Assembly: GCA_014058105.1 (NCBI GenBank)
Contig: JACGCM010000428.1
Span: forward strand, 434,001-498,000
From: Kingdonia uniflora
Lineage: Eukaryota; Streptophyta; Magnoliopsida; Ranunculales; Circaeasteraceae
Direction of reading: 5' to 3'
DNA: 64,000 nucleotides
Shown: piece after piece, positions 18,365 to 29,439 of the stretch
Numbering within the stretch: the first letter of the stretch is position 1
How the letters are laid out: each line of letters opens with the position of its first letter
Position numbers and translations under genes: made by a program
The notes under the pieces: generated by a model
Databases searched by the model: none
Told to the model about the DNA's origin: nothing
What the model saw: the letters and a program-made list of their open reading frames with translations, nothing else

Positions 18365-21186
18365 GTGTGAAGTCTACAGTGGAAGGAAAAAATCCTTATT
18401 GACAAAGTTGCGGAGGAGGAAACTGAACTCGAACTTGTGTTGGAAGGACTCGGCCTGAGTAGAAAAAGGAGGGTTGATTGTAAGTCGAACAAGGTTAGAA
18501 AGGCTCAGTCTGCCAGGTCGATGGCGGGGGTCGATGAAGGAAAAAAGCAAGTAAGTGGTGAGAAGGTTTGAACTAATTTATCCAAGACTCCTGGATCAGG
18601 CAGTTCGGCTCAGCCCAATCTCACTATGAGCACGACAGCTAAAAAATATTTGAAAAATGGATGTTAAAGACTTTGCCTGCCTCGGGTGCCACGGAAAGTG
18701 GTAAGGTCACAAAAGAGAAGAGGAAGAGGATCGAATCCTCTGGGGAGAAGGTCACTGAGGTGCGACCTACTGCGGTGGATGACCTCAAGGGTTCGAGGAA
18801 AGGGCCAGATTGGCGGCTCTTCATGGAGAAGAAGATACGAACAAGATGGTAAATTTTATTGATTGGAAAAGAGTTTCTTTATGTGTTTCGAGCTAATCAC
18901 TAAGATTAATTCGTTTTATGTAGGTCGCTCGTCTCGTGAAGGGGATTTGGCTCGGTATTGAAGAAGAAATACCAAGCTGAAGAAGGCGAAGATCAAGCTG
19001 GTGAAAGAACTAGCTCGAGCCAAGACTGAAGCGATGAAGGAGGTTAAGTAGCTGAAGGCCTCCCATGTCGTGGTGATCAGCCAGCTACAGGTCGAGGAAA
19101 ATGCCAATCTAGACGAAATGGTTGAGGAGCATGACAAACTAGGTCGTCACTTGATGCTGAAAGGCTATTCTGAGGAGGAGGTAGATGCCATTAAGGCAGA
19201 CACCTATATTGAGGAGGAAGATGAGGATAAAGCAGAAGCAGTGGGGATCATAGACGGTCTGGATGGTGTTTCCCACTAGACGGTGCTCGATAATCAAGAG
19301 GATGACGTCATCCTCCCAGAAGGTGGTAGTGAGAAGGTAAGGTAGACACGTATTTTGTATAAATATTTTTAAGTTGTTTGAATTGCGTGTGGGGAAGAAA
19401 CTTCTGTAGATTGACCTTTTGTAGGTAGTTAGGGAGATGAGTCTCAGAATAAATGACCTAGAGTCTGGACTTTCCAGGGAAAGAAAGACCTCTAAAGCCT
19501 TGTTGTCTGCGCAAGCGGAGCTGCAGGTTAGATCGGAATAGGTTTTTCGACTTGCATGTTACACCAACATTTTGTTATCAAGTAAATAGGATGGAAATGC
19601 ATGGTAAAAATCCAACGCTATTAATATAGAGTGATATATCGAAAGTATGTACCTTGTATGCAGAAAAAAGACTCATGAAGTATTCATCTGAGAATGGACT
19701 TCAAACTTTTAATCTAAAAGTATTTGGAAGTAGATGTTTAGAAATCGCACAGTCTCTTAGAAATGTAGTATGTAAAATTTCAAAGGCTTTCCTGAATCGA
19801 ACTGTGTTAAAACTTATTATATTTCCTAGGTCAAATTAAATTCATCTCGCTCTCGTGAGGACAACGTACTCATGTATAATCAGGAATTTGTGGAGCAGTT
19901 CGACAGGATGAAGGAGGAGAACGAGAATAGAGAAGATCAATACGTAAAGGTGCATTTTAGACTTGTGAAGTTGACCTAGGCCGTTTCTGACCTGACCCTT
20001 CAGGTCGAAGAGAAAGATGTTGAGATAAAGAAGGGATTAAAAGAGCTATCTGGGGTAATAGATCATGTTGAGAAGCTTCAACGTTAAGTTGACGCGTTGG
20101 CTGTAAAGGGTAAGTAGGCTAGCACGACTCAATATCGTATTCAGGCGCTAGAACAATCAGAGGAACGATTTTGATCTGACCTTCAAAACTGTAGGAACGA
20201 GCTAGAGCGAATGAGACAAAAATTCATTGAAAAGGATGAGGATCTGAGGGTAGCTCAAGAAAATCTATCAGCTTTAGAAGCCACAGCTGAACATTTGCAA
20301 ACAGTCCTCCCCGCTAAGGATATGGAATTCTGAGAAATGCATCGAAGGTGCAATGACTTAAACGAGAGGGTTTTATGACTTAAAGATGAACTGACGCAAA
20401 CCATTGTGCGTGCCATGAAAACCGAGGCTAGGGAGTGTTCATGAGGAAGTAAAACTGGGGTTAAGGCTCCTTTAGTTTGGGGTGAAGTAGTTAGTCTCCC
20501 AGGTCGCATTAGAGAGCTAAAAAATGACGTATTTCGAATTCAGGGGCATGTTTAGAAGGGAAATGCGAATTTGAGGGAATACCAGCATAAGTTGGATACC
20601 GTTCTTATCAGGGGAAAGTTTTGGAAGGGGAGATCAAAGAAATAGAATCGCTGGTGAAGAGGAAAGAAGAATTATTGAAAGATCTACTCGCTAGGGAAGA
20701 GTTGAACGCAAAAATTGGGAGACTTTGTACTCGGGTAGTAGACTTAGAAGCCATGAACCTAGCTGAGTTTGCGAAGTATGTTGCCAAGTTGGAAGAAGAT
20801 GTAATCTATCATGATAAGGTTGATATGGAAATAATTGAATGGAAGAATGATTACGCTAGGTTAAAGTCACGCCTCGAGAGGTTGAAGGTGAGATATACAA
20901 TAATGGTAGTACCTGCGCGTCTCGATCTGACCTGTTAAGGGTGATCGTTACATATTTTGTAGAGGATGATAAAAGACTTGAGTCAGAATGGGATACCTTG
21001 TTCAAAACTCTATCGGATAAGGGATGCATCTGTGGAGCTAAGATAGATCGAGGAAACTGTCTGGGCTCCATGGAGTCCCAACTGGGCCCTCAAACTGCTG
21101 AATCGATAGAACAAGGTAGAGCTGTTGTGGCCCACAAACTGAAAGAGAGACCTCTTGATGTGGGGGGAAGTACTGCTGAAATATGA
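18365..21186 (+). pseudogene. aORF exons 4-7 of E: coiled-coil region
   Basis: Exons by comparison: 18365-18848, 18924-19336, 19425-19526, 19830-21186. Introns begin GTAAAT, GTAAGG and GTTAGA and end TAG, as at the same points in D and H. Exon 5 encodes HDKLGRHLMLKGYSEEEVDA and an acidic tail. Exon 7 is a long heptad-rich coiled coil with RCNDLNERV, KRKEELLKDLLAREELNAKI and the C-terminal GCICGAKIDRGNCLG. Stops include TGA at 20172-20174, shared with D. A long coiled coil suggests a self-associating protein, but the role is unknown. Confidence 0.6.
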
Positions 21187-21199
21187 CTTTGACCTAAAA

Positions 21200-22010
21200 A
21201 ATAAATTGTATCTGTCGTAGACACATTGAAATAGATAAAAGATCGTATGACCATTGCCTTATCTTGTGTCTGGTGGGATCTTTGATATAAAACAAATTTT
21301 TTACATTCGTTTTAATCGTAGAAATGGATTGAGTTAAATCAAGTTGAAACTTGATTTGAACTATAGAAATGTCACAGACATATTGAATGAGATGAAAGCT
21401 AATATGACCTTTCTCTTATCTTATGCCTGGCTGAGTCTTTGATATGAAACATGTTTTACACTAATTACAATCAGGGAGATGTAAAGATTCAGCTGAACCA
21501 AGTATTATCCTTGATCCAGCCTACTGAAATGATCCAAACAAGTTGAAAAAGATAAAGAATAGTATTACCTTTGCCTTATCTCTTGTTTGGCTAAGTCTTT
21601 GATGAGAAATAAGTTTTTACACTTGCTACAATCGCAGAGATGTAATAATTCAGCTGAACCAAGTGTTATCCTTGATCCAGCCTACTGAAATGATCCCAAC
21701 AAGTTGTAAAAGATAAAGACTAGTATTACCATTAGCTTATTTCTTGTTTGGTTGAGTCTTGGATGTTAAACAAGTTTTTACACTTGCTACAATCGCAGAG
21801 ATGTAAGATTCAGCTGAACCAAGTGTTATTCTTGATCCAACCTACTAAAATGATCCCAACAAGTTGTAAAAGATGAAGTCTAGTATTACCATTACCTTAT
21901 CTCTTGTTGGGCTGGGTCTTTGATGTAAAATAAGTTTTTACACTTGTTACAATTGCAGAGATGTAGTAACAGAAGCCAATCAAGTAATATCCTTGATTGA
22001 ACTTGGAAAA
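21200..22010. repeat. 160-bp tandem repeat block in element E (about five units)
   Basis: The anchor 'gtctttga' or a variant recurs at 21278, 21434, 21595, 21755 and 21916 (spacings 156-161 bp). Units match those of D ('acaatcgcagagatgtaa', 'aaccaagtgttatccttgat'). It lies between the aORF end and the integrase stop. Confidence 0.9.
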
Positions 22011-22195
22011 GATTGATTATAAGCTAATATTATCTATGCTTGAATATGTAAAATGTGGATGAATGTTTGTGAAGAGAATGACATTGTTCAAAAAACTTTC
22101 ATTGATAAGTTCAAAATTTGTATTAGACGGAGATAAGAATCTCACTTTTGGAATTGAAAAACCAAAAAAAAAAAAAGGGAAATGGAGTAGTAAGA

Positions 22196-23560
22196 CACTT
22201 AACGATAGTACCGTTTCTTTCGTCTAGTGTTCCAAGGATTTGAAATGGGGATTCTCTCTTCTGTCATGAGATAGTATGATCTCAGGCCTGAGAGACATGT
22301 ACGATAGTACCGTTTCAGTCATCTAGTATTCTAAGGATTTGAAATGGGGATTCCTTCTTCGGTCATGAGATAGTATGATCTCTGGCCTGAGAGACATGTG
22401 ATAATGAATGAACCCTCCTAATTGTCGGCTAATTTTCCAGCGCGAGGCTCTTTGCAATGTTGAGGAATTTTTTTGAGGAAAAGTTCTTTGATTTGGAAAG
22501 TACGGCTCCTAACTCAGTTATTATACGATCTGGCAAGCATATGGTGATATCGACCCAGGTAAGCGATGACGCATTCCCTAGTTTCATTAATCATATTGAG
22601 GTTGCAGGCCAATTTAAACTCATTTTCCTCGTCAGTCAGCTCATGATCACGAACTAGATGATGATATTCAGATGGAATCACTGCCTCAGTACCATAAGCA
22701 TGGAGGAATGGGGTACACCTAGTAGATTGTTTAGGAGAGGTTCGATACGCCTACAGGACGTGAGGTAGTTCGCGAACCCAATTTCCTTTTTTATGTGAGT
22801 AAAACCATTTTTTGAGTCCATCCACGATGGTTTTGTTGGTGATTTTGGGTTGGCCATTGCCTTGAGGGTAGTATGGATTTGATGGTGAGTGAATGATTCT
22901 GTGGTGATTTAGGAAGGTTACGACCTTATTTCTCTCAAATTGGGGCCCGTTATTGATACAAATTAGGTGGGGGCACCCAAATTGTGTAATTATGTGGTTC
23001 TAAATAAAATAGATAACCACTTCATCTCTGGTTCGACATTGTGGAATTGCTTCTACCCATTTTGTAAAGTAATCAGTAGCTACGAGTAGATGGCGGTGAT
23101 TACCTGGAGAGTTAGGGAATTCTTCGACGAGGTCTAGTGCCCATCTTTTGAATGGCCAAAAAACTTTGCTTGCATGGAGCTCGTGCGCAGGGGCGCATAT
23201 CATATTTCCATGTCTCTGGCAGGTATTGTACCTGCAGGAATACTCCTCTGCTTGCTTACGCATGCAGGGCCAGAATACTCCTTAAGTTATAGCTCAGTTC
23301 GCTAATGACCTACCTGCGGCGTGGGAGCCACAAGTTCCTTCATGTAGTTCGCGAAGCAGTTTGTCAGCTTTTAACTTCGAGAGGCACTTGAGGTAAGGCC
23401 CTGTAATGGAGAGGCGGTAAAGTATACTGTTATGAGTAATGTAACGCTTCGAGTTGTTGATCAGCTGTCGGTGCCCTTTTGGATCTGCTGGAAGTTGTCC
23501 GTTACACTTGTTGTTGACACTGAGGTAGGCTAAGAAAGGCTTTCACCAAACATCATCTCC
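22196..23560 (-). pseudogene. Integrase of element E
   Basis: On the minus strand: the zinc-binding N-terminus in fragments around 23340-23240 (GSHAAGRSLAN, then the CNTCQR pair), the core with RWALDLVEEFPNSPGNHRHL and DYFTKWVEAIP, then a GPQF motif where the expected Asp is Asn (ICINNGPQF), PSNPYYPQGNGQ, and RTFQIKELFLKKILQHCKE near the end. The longest clean piece is 23263-23000. The C-terminal 99 bp are duplicated (22202-22400). Loss of the second catalytic Asp and several stops make it inactive. Confidence 0.75.
22202..22400. repeat. 99-bp tandem duplication at the end of E's integrase
   Basis: Units 22202-22300 and 22301-22399 both begin 'acgatagtaccgtttc' and end 'gagagacatgt', with a handful of differences. 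D and H have the segment once, so this is private to E. Confidence 0.8.
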
Positions 23561-23599
23561 TCCTTTATCGACCCCAATGTTGATCGTGCATACAGATAT

Positions 23600-24802
23600 A
23601 TGATCGATGCTGGGGGTTAAAATGATTACGATCTGGAAATATCGAGCTTCTGTTCCCAAGAACCCGACTAGATATGCCAAGGAATATGTATGTCTATTTT
23701 CACCTCAAGGAAGATATTCGAGGGTTGCTTTCACACACTTACTCATCCTATCTGCAACAAGGGCGGCGAATTCGATCATCTTCCCGTTCTTTTTGTATTG
23801 CTCAGAATAATGATGAATGATGAGTAATGAATCGGTGTAAACTGAGAGTTCGGGGACATCGAGCTCAAGTGCGAGGTCGAGTCTGTGAATGAGAGCTTCA
23901 TACTCAATGATATTATTTGAGTCCTTAAAATCCAAGCGGTTTTATTTCTCAATTTTGTCATTAGAAGGGGTAATCAAAACCATCCCGATCCCTGACCCTG
24001 CGATTCCATCTCATCCATCTGTGAGAAGCTTCCACCTTGACATTGTGATCCAGTAAGCTCGTTCATTAAATGGCCAGGGAGTTACATTATCAGGCGTGTT
24101 TTTGGTAAGGTCTGGGTCTTGCTTCTCCCACTAGGGATCCTCCACTGGAAAATCTACGAGAAATTCAATAACGGCCTGGCCTTTTATGGAATGACGCTAT
24201 TCGAACTTGATATCATATTCTCCCAAACTGACTGACAAGTGTTGCACTCTTCGCGACCTCACTTTTTTGGACAGAACTTCCCGAAGTAGGTAGTTTGTCA
24301 TAACTTTGATGGAATATGCTTGGAAGTAGTGCTTGACTTTCTGTGAAGTGTAGACAAGAGTGAGAAGAAGTTTATTAATTTTAGTGTACCTTGTTTCTGC
24401 TGGTGTGAGTGTTTTGCTGATGAAGAAGACTGGTTTCTCTATTTTCTCTTCGAGGCGAATGAGAATTGAGTTGAAAGAAATATCTGTGACTGCTAGGTAG
24501 ATTATCAGTTCTTCATTATCTATTGGGGTGCTCATTATATATAGGACACCACCCCAAATTAAATTTGAGATCCTGAAAAGCTGCTTCAAATTCTGGTGTC
24601 CACGTGACTTCTGCTGTTTGCTGAGCCTTTCTTCGTTTGGTACATCTACGGAGTAATTGGAATAGTCAGCGACAGTGGTATGAAGACTTAGAGACGAAAC
24701 GGTTAATCGCGGCAATCTTGCCGGCGAGTTTTTAAATGTCTTTTGTTGTCTTTGGAGAAGGCATGTCAAGGAGAGCACGAATTTGATCCGGATCGACCTC
24801 AA
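23600..24802 (-). pseudogene. RNase H region of element E
   Basis: The minus-strand frame 24802-24197 covers the end of RT and the connection: ELIIYLAVTDISFNSILIRL, PVFFISKTLTPAETRYTKIN and KVMTNYLLREVLSKK, the usual RT/RNase H junction of plant Ty3/gypsy elements. A second frame, 23935-23705, carries the second RNase H domain, NIIEYEALIHRLDLALELDV and VYTDSLLIIHHYSEQYKKN. Stops lie between them. This dual RNase H arrangement is known for Tat elements; I judge it from these motifs only. Confidence 0.7.
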
Positions 24803-25480
24803 TCCTATTTTTGCTGATGAGGTGGTCTAGAAAGCGGCAAGAATATTCCCCGAATTAACATTTATTAGGGTTGATGCACATTCTGTAAGATTGAAGGATG
24901 TTGAATACTGTGTTGAGATCTGAGATGTGATTATCTGACTGTACGCTCTTGCACAAGAGATCATCAATATAGACTTCAACGATTTTTCCCAAGTGTGCGT
25001 TGAACATAGCAGTCATCAATCATTGATATGTGGCTCCTGCGTTCTTGAGTCCGTAGGGCATGACTTTGTAATAGTAAATGCCACTTTTGGTGATGAACGT
25101 TGTGTTCTCTTGATTTTCTTCCAGAAGTAGGATTTGATTATACCCTGAAGCAACATCCATCATTGATAGGAGATCATGGCCTGCTATGGAATCGAGTATC
25201 TAATGAATGTTAGGAAAAAGAGAACTGTCCTTTGGAGTATGTTTTTTTAGATATGTGAAATCTACGCAAACGCCAACTTTTTCGTACTTCTTTGGGATAG
25301 CGACAATGTTGGATATCCAGTCCGGATACTTGGTTTCATGACTGAACCCCACTTTGATCAATTTCTTGATCTCAGTGTTAACTTCATCTCGAAGATGAGG
25401 TGAAATTCTTCGCTATTTCTGTTTGACCGCTGTGGCGTTGATGTTTATGGTTAACTTGTGGCAAGCAATGGCTGGATTGA
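24803..25480 (-). pseudogene. Reverse transcriptase of element E
   Basis: Minus-strand pieces in changing frames give the RT core: MMDVASGYNQILLLEENQEN (first catalytic Asp), SGIYYYKVMPYGLKNAGATY, EVYIDDLLCKSVQSDNHISD with an intact YIDD active site at about 24980-24960, and a thumb segment DPDQIRALLDMPSPKT. A TGA interrupts the residue after GATYQ and other stops follow. Confidence 0.75.
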
Positions 25481-25758
25481 CTCAGGGCATTTCTTCGAAA
25501 GACCATGCAAAAACGTCTCGATTAAGTTATAAGAACTGAATGAGAGCATCTATCTCATGCTGAACCAGTTTGGTTCTGATGAACGTATCTCTGCTAAGTC
25601 CATCAATATTAACATATTTCGTGGGTTTCTCTGTAGATGATTGATCGTCGAGGCGATCAATTTTCTGTAATTGTTATTCGGCCAATCTATCTGGAGTATC
25701 TAGGATGGTAGAGACAACATTTTCACAAGCTTGCGGGAGTTTATGACTACCTTTGATC

Positions 25759-26439
25759 TTATAAATACAATTGTCGCGTTTGAATCGGAGTGCTTGATGA
25801 TTGGTGGCAACGATTTCTTCCATATTGTGTATCTAGCAGCGACCCAAGATAGTGAGACTTGGCATTGATGACGTAGAAAATGACGTCGATAGTGGCTGGT
25901 CCTACGGTAATAAGTAAGATAATCTTTCCCAAACGTTCCTCCCTAGAGTCATTAAACCCACTGGTGTCTGTGTCGCTCTGAATGACTTGGTTGACCAAGC
26001 CCATCTGGTCGATCGTACTCTGAAGAAGAATTTCAATACCACTTCCAGTATCGATCATCACTGTGTGCATGAAAAGTTGTTTCATCTAGAGCATTTTGAC
26101 TAACACATCATGATGTGGAAATTTGATATGGCTAGTATCGCAATCCTCGAAAGAGATTCCGAGTCGGCGATTACTCGACTCGTGATGAAGTTTGGCTTCT
26201 TTGTCTTGAGGTGTAAGATTATAGCATTCTGAGAGCCTCCGGTGCTTTGATTGATTGGAATTGGTGATCTGGTTGATTTTGATCATATTACTAAGGTGCA
26301 AATAGTAGAGATGCTTCTCCATAGCTCCGTCGTTGGCCTGAACAACTTCGAGTTGTTTCATATAGTTACCATCTTGGTATGACTTCAGGTCAACAATGTA
26401 TTCGAGCATCCGTCCTTCCTTGAAAATAAGCTCTAGCAT
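25759..26439 (-). pseudogene. Protease (retropepsin) region of element E
   Basis: Two in-phase open pieces, 26439-26086 and 26085-25759, are separated only by a stop codon. The first carries YIVDLKSYQDGNYMKQLEVV, SNSNQSKHRRLSECYNLTPQ-like spacer and FEDCDTSHIKFPHHDVLVKM. The second has the aspartic protease triad as MIDTGSGIEILLQSTIDQMG, then TVGPATIDVIFYVINAKSHY. D and H have MIDTG and MIDSG at the same point. The C-terminal frame is shifted. Confidence 0.75.
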
Positions 26440-27990
26440 TCGCTATGGGTCATAGAAATTGTCAGTAGAATGATGATTTACCTTAAGGTGTAGGCAAAAT
26501 GGTTGATTCTCGATGGGATCTAGTGGCTGAGGGACGCGGTAGAGCGTGTCTTTCTACAGCAGTAAACAAATTGTGGAGATTCAGACCTTCAACTTTGGGA
26601 GGACGAGTTTGTTTTGCGGACTGCTTCTCTGAGGGTATCCAGTGTTTCCCTTGGTGTGTTTCTGATCCCCCTGTTCCGCCTTAGGCTCGCTGGTTCGTTC
26701 TACAGGTGAGGATTTGGTGGAGAGGACTAACTTAGTAGACATTTGTCACTCATACATCATCCTCTCCAAGTCGGCGTAACCGTTGACTTTGGTGATCATC
26801 CCCACTAACGTCGTAGTTTTGAAAGGAAGAGGTATTCTTTGGCCTTGCAATCTAGTCGTAGAGCATTGGTGAAAGCGGTAACGGCTATTCTTTGGTCGAG
26901 GTTATCCACCTTTCTCGCGAGCTCTAGGAATTTCTCTAAGGAATCTTCAAGTTTTTCGCCATGTGATTGCTTAAGACTGATAAGAGAATATAAGTTTGCC
27001 TCTTTGTCACTATTGTGAGCATATGCCTTGATAAACTATTTCTGCAGCTCATCAAACGTGTAGATAGATTCCTCAGGAAGAGAATGAAACCATTGGAGTG
27101 GCTCCTCTTATAAACTTGTGGTGAACAAGCGATAGAGGATGTGGTTGAGATTGGAGTACAACCCCAATGAATCGCGGTATTGCTGAATATGCTCCTTCGG
27201 GTCAGTACCTTTGTATTTGTGAATTTTGGGAGTATAGAAATCTTTCGGCATTTCCATATTGAATAGTTCTTTGGCAATCGGACTTCCTTGTTACTTTGTT
27301 ACATCGTCGACAATCCCTAGAACTTGTGCCTCGATCAACTCCTTAATTCGTTGGTCCATGTGTTCTTTTGTGACGTAATGACGTGTTGGCTAAATCTCTG
27401 GACGTGCTGGCAGGGGATGAGGAGTTCCCTCACCTTCACTTAAGCGATCTTGCGCTGGAATTTGCTGTAGAGGTCGCTGAACTTCCTCCTGACTGATGGA
27501 AAGTAGGTAACCTCGACTGACTTCTGATTGAACTTCTCTCCCCAAATAGATGGAGGGTTGCGGTCCATGTGGCAGATTTTAGGAAATAGATTTACTGACT
27601 ACTCCCCCGAGGTCTCAACCTTTCCCTTGCTAAAATGTGGGAGGTTTCTAGAAGTTAATCGCGACCCCTAGCCGGAGGAGCATGCTGAGTATTTTACAGA
27701 GCCTCGAGTACAGTCTGCATCACCGTCATCTGATATTCATGTCGCTTGAGCGCTGTTAAACGAGCTTTTTGTTCTACATCGAGCTCTTTCTCTCGTAGCT
27801 CACGATCCTTTGTCAATTGAAGTTCGAGTTTGGCGTGTTTCTCTGCCTCGGCGTGGAGATTTGCCCGTAACTCGGTGAGCTGTCCCTGATCCACATAAAT
27901 TTTAAGTTGAGTTCTGCAGCTTGTCGTCTGGATGAAACCATAATTAAAAATTGTAGTAAAAACCTGCCTTAGGGTATCGTAGAAATGCAA
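26440..27990 (-). pseudogene. gag of element E
   Basis: It starts 20-25 bp inside the PBS. The N-terminal piece (27990-27694) is a coiled coil: QLTELRANLHAEAEKHAKLE and LTALKRHEYQMTVMQTVLEA. Downstream, in shifting frames, come HMDQRIKELIEAQVLGIV, MEMPKDFYTPKIHKYKGTDP, YRDSLGLYSNLNHILYRLF, WFHSLPEESIYTFDELQ and YSLISLKQSHGEKLEDSLEK, the retrotransposon gag core. Several stops are present. The same order is kept in D and H. Confidence 0.7.
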
Positions 27991-27995
27991 TCTTT

Positions 27996-28011
27996 CTCAC
28001 AGACGGTGCCA
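27996..28011 (-). other. Primer-binding site of element E
   Basis: On the minus strand TGGCACCGTCTGTGAG starts two bases after the LTR end TTACA. D has TGGTGCCGTCTGTGGG and H has TGGCGACATTTGTGGG at the same place, so the ancestral form was probably TGGCGCCGTCTGTGGG. I have not assigned the primer tRNA. Confidence 0.7.
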
Positions 28012-28013
28012 AA

Positions 28014-28592
28014 TGTAATGGCCAAATTCCGTAAGCTCGAAATGATTAGGAATTAGTTATCACACCAATGAACCGGTAATAATATTCTAATGGAAAGTAA
28101 GAAATGGAAACATGTGTTTTTAGCGTGGAACGCCTCTGAATAAGTAAAAAACTACGACCTCGTGTGGTAGATTTTTGTAAAAGTATCTTTATTGCCTGAA
28201 ATGGATTTTATTATTACACGTGTTCTCTGGAATGTAGAAATGCTTTTGATCTTGTAAATAAGAAGTTTGAGTAATTTTATTGGTCTCTGTCTCTTCTGGA
28301 ACTTTTTCTTTATATAGGCTTCTCTAGAGCTCTTCATTGTGCTAGAACACGTTTTCTAAATAATGTGGTTAGTGGCGGTTGACTGAATAACTGGCGAGTT
28401 TGTGGGAGACAGGTGTCTTTAACTGAATAACATTTTCTGGGTTTAGCTCGACCCACGTTCTTGAGTAGTTTGTGGGGTTGGTTGGAATGTTGTTTGGAGT
28501 ATTAAGAGTTAAAAAATACGTGAGCCTGAGATGGAGGTAAATCGAACTGCGTGAGCTCGATTATGAGTGAGATCGTGGGATAAGTTCCTACA
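28014..28592 (-). repeat. 5' LTR of element E (579 bp)
   Basis: On the plus strand it runs TGTAATGGCC ... GTTCCTACA. A TATA box (TATATAAAG on the minus strand) lies at 28318-28326. The PBS follows on its inner side. The D integrase resumes immediately to the right at 28593. Confidence 0.9.
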
Positions 28593-29300
28593 TTTTTGGC
28601 TTGGCCATTGCCTTGAGGGTAGTATGGATTTGATGGTGAGTGGATGATATTTTGGTGGTTTAGGAGGGTTGCGACCTTATCTCTCATAAATTGGGGCCCG
28701 TTATCGATACGAATTTGGTGGGGGCACCCGAACCGAGTAATTATGTGGTTTCAGATAAAATAGATGACCTCTTCTTTTCTGGTTCGACATAATGGAATTA
28801 CTTCTACCCATTTTGTAAAGTAATCGGTAGCTACGAGTAGGTGACGGCGATTGCCTGGAGAGTTAAGAAATTCGCCAACAAGGTCTAGTGCCCATCTTTT
28901 GAATGGCCAAAAAATCTTGCTTGCATGGAGTTCGAGCGCAGGGGCGCGCATCATATGACTATGTCTCTGGAAAGTGTTGCACTGGCGGGAATACTCTTCT
29001 GCTTGCTCGCGTATGCTGGGCCAGAATACTCCTTGAGTTATAGCTCTGTTCGCTAATGATCTACCTGTGGCGTGGGAGCCACAACTTTGTTCGTGTAATT
29101 CGCAGAGCAGTTCGTCTGCTTTGGACTTCGAGTAGTATTTGAGGTAAGGCCCTGTAACGGAAAGGCGGTAAAGCATACCATTTCGAGTAATGAAACGCTT
29201 CAAGTTGTTGATTAGCTGTCGGTGCTCTTTTGGATCTGCTGAAGTGGTCCATTACAATTGTTGTTGACACCGGCTAAGAAAGGCTTTTGCCAATCGTCGT
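28593..29300 (-). pseudogene. Integrase N-terminal and core part of element D
   Basis: On the minus strand: an open piece 29203-28751 carrying SYFKYYSKSKADELL-like start, HEQSCGSHATGRSLANRAIT, GVFWPSIREQAEEYSRQCNT (zinc-binding H, H, C, C), RWALDLVGEFLNSPGNRRHL and DYFTKWVEVIPLCRT. After a stop come IRIDNGPQF (second catalytic Asp kept) and HSPSNPYYPQGNGQAK, where E is inserted. The C-terminus continues at 14150-13617. Confidence 0.8.
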
Positions 29301-29439
29301 TTCCCCTATTATCGCCTCCAGTGCTGATTGTGCATATAGATATGCGTTCAATGCTAGAGGTTGAAATGATTTTGATCTGGAGATATCAAGCTTCTGTACC
29401 CAAGACCCCGGCTAGATATGCCAAGGAATCGGCGTGCCT

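Larger units (their letters stand above)
14156..28592 (-). mobile_element. Element E: full-length Tat-type LTR retrotransposon nested in D
   Basis: E reads right to left: 5' LTR 28014-28592, PBS 27996-28011, gag 27990-26440, protease 26439-25759, RT, RNase H, integrase to about 22196, 160-bp repeats 22010-21200, aORF on the plus strand 15047-21186, polypurine tract 14734-14744, 3' LTR 14156-14733. Total 14,437 bp. Both flanks are D integrase; the target bases read ATTTA (14151-14155) and TTTTT (28593-28597) where the uninterrupted E copy has ATTTT, so the duplication has decayed slightly. The two LTRs differ by eye at roughly one base in eight to ten. All coding regions are broken. Confidence 0.92.

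Noticed and set aside
17512..21186. A host gene for a long coiled-coil protein
   Set aside because: The same gene occurs at the same place in D, E, H, C and F, always between integrase and 3' LTR, so it belongs to the elements.
28502..28687. Open frame across the E/D junction
   Set aside because: It reads from D integrase (PYYPQGNGQAK) straight into the LTR of E; a by-product of insertion, not a gene.
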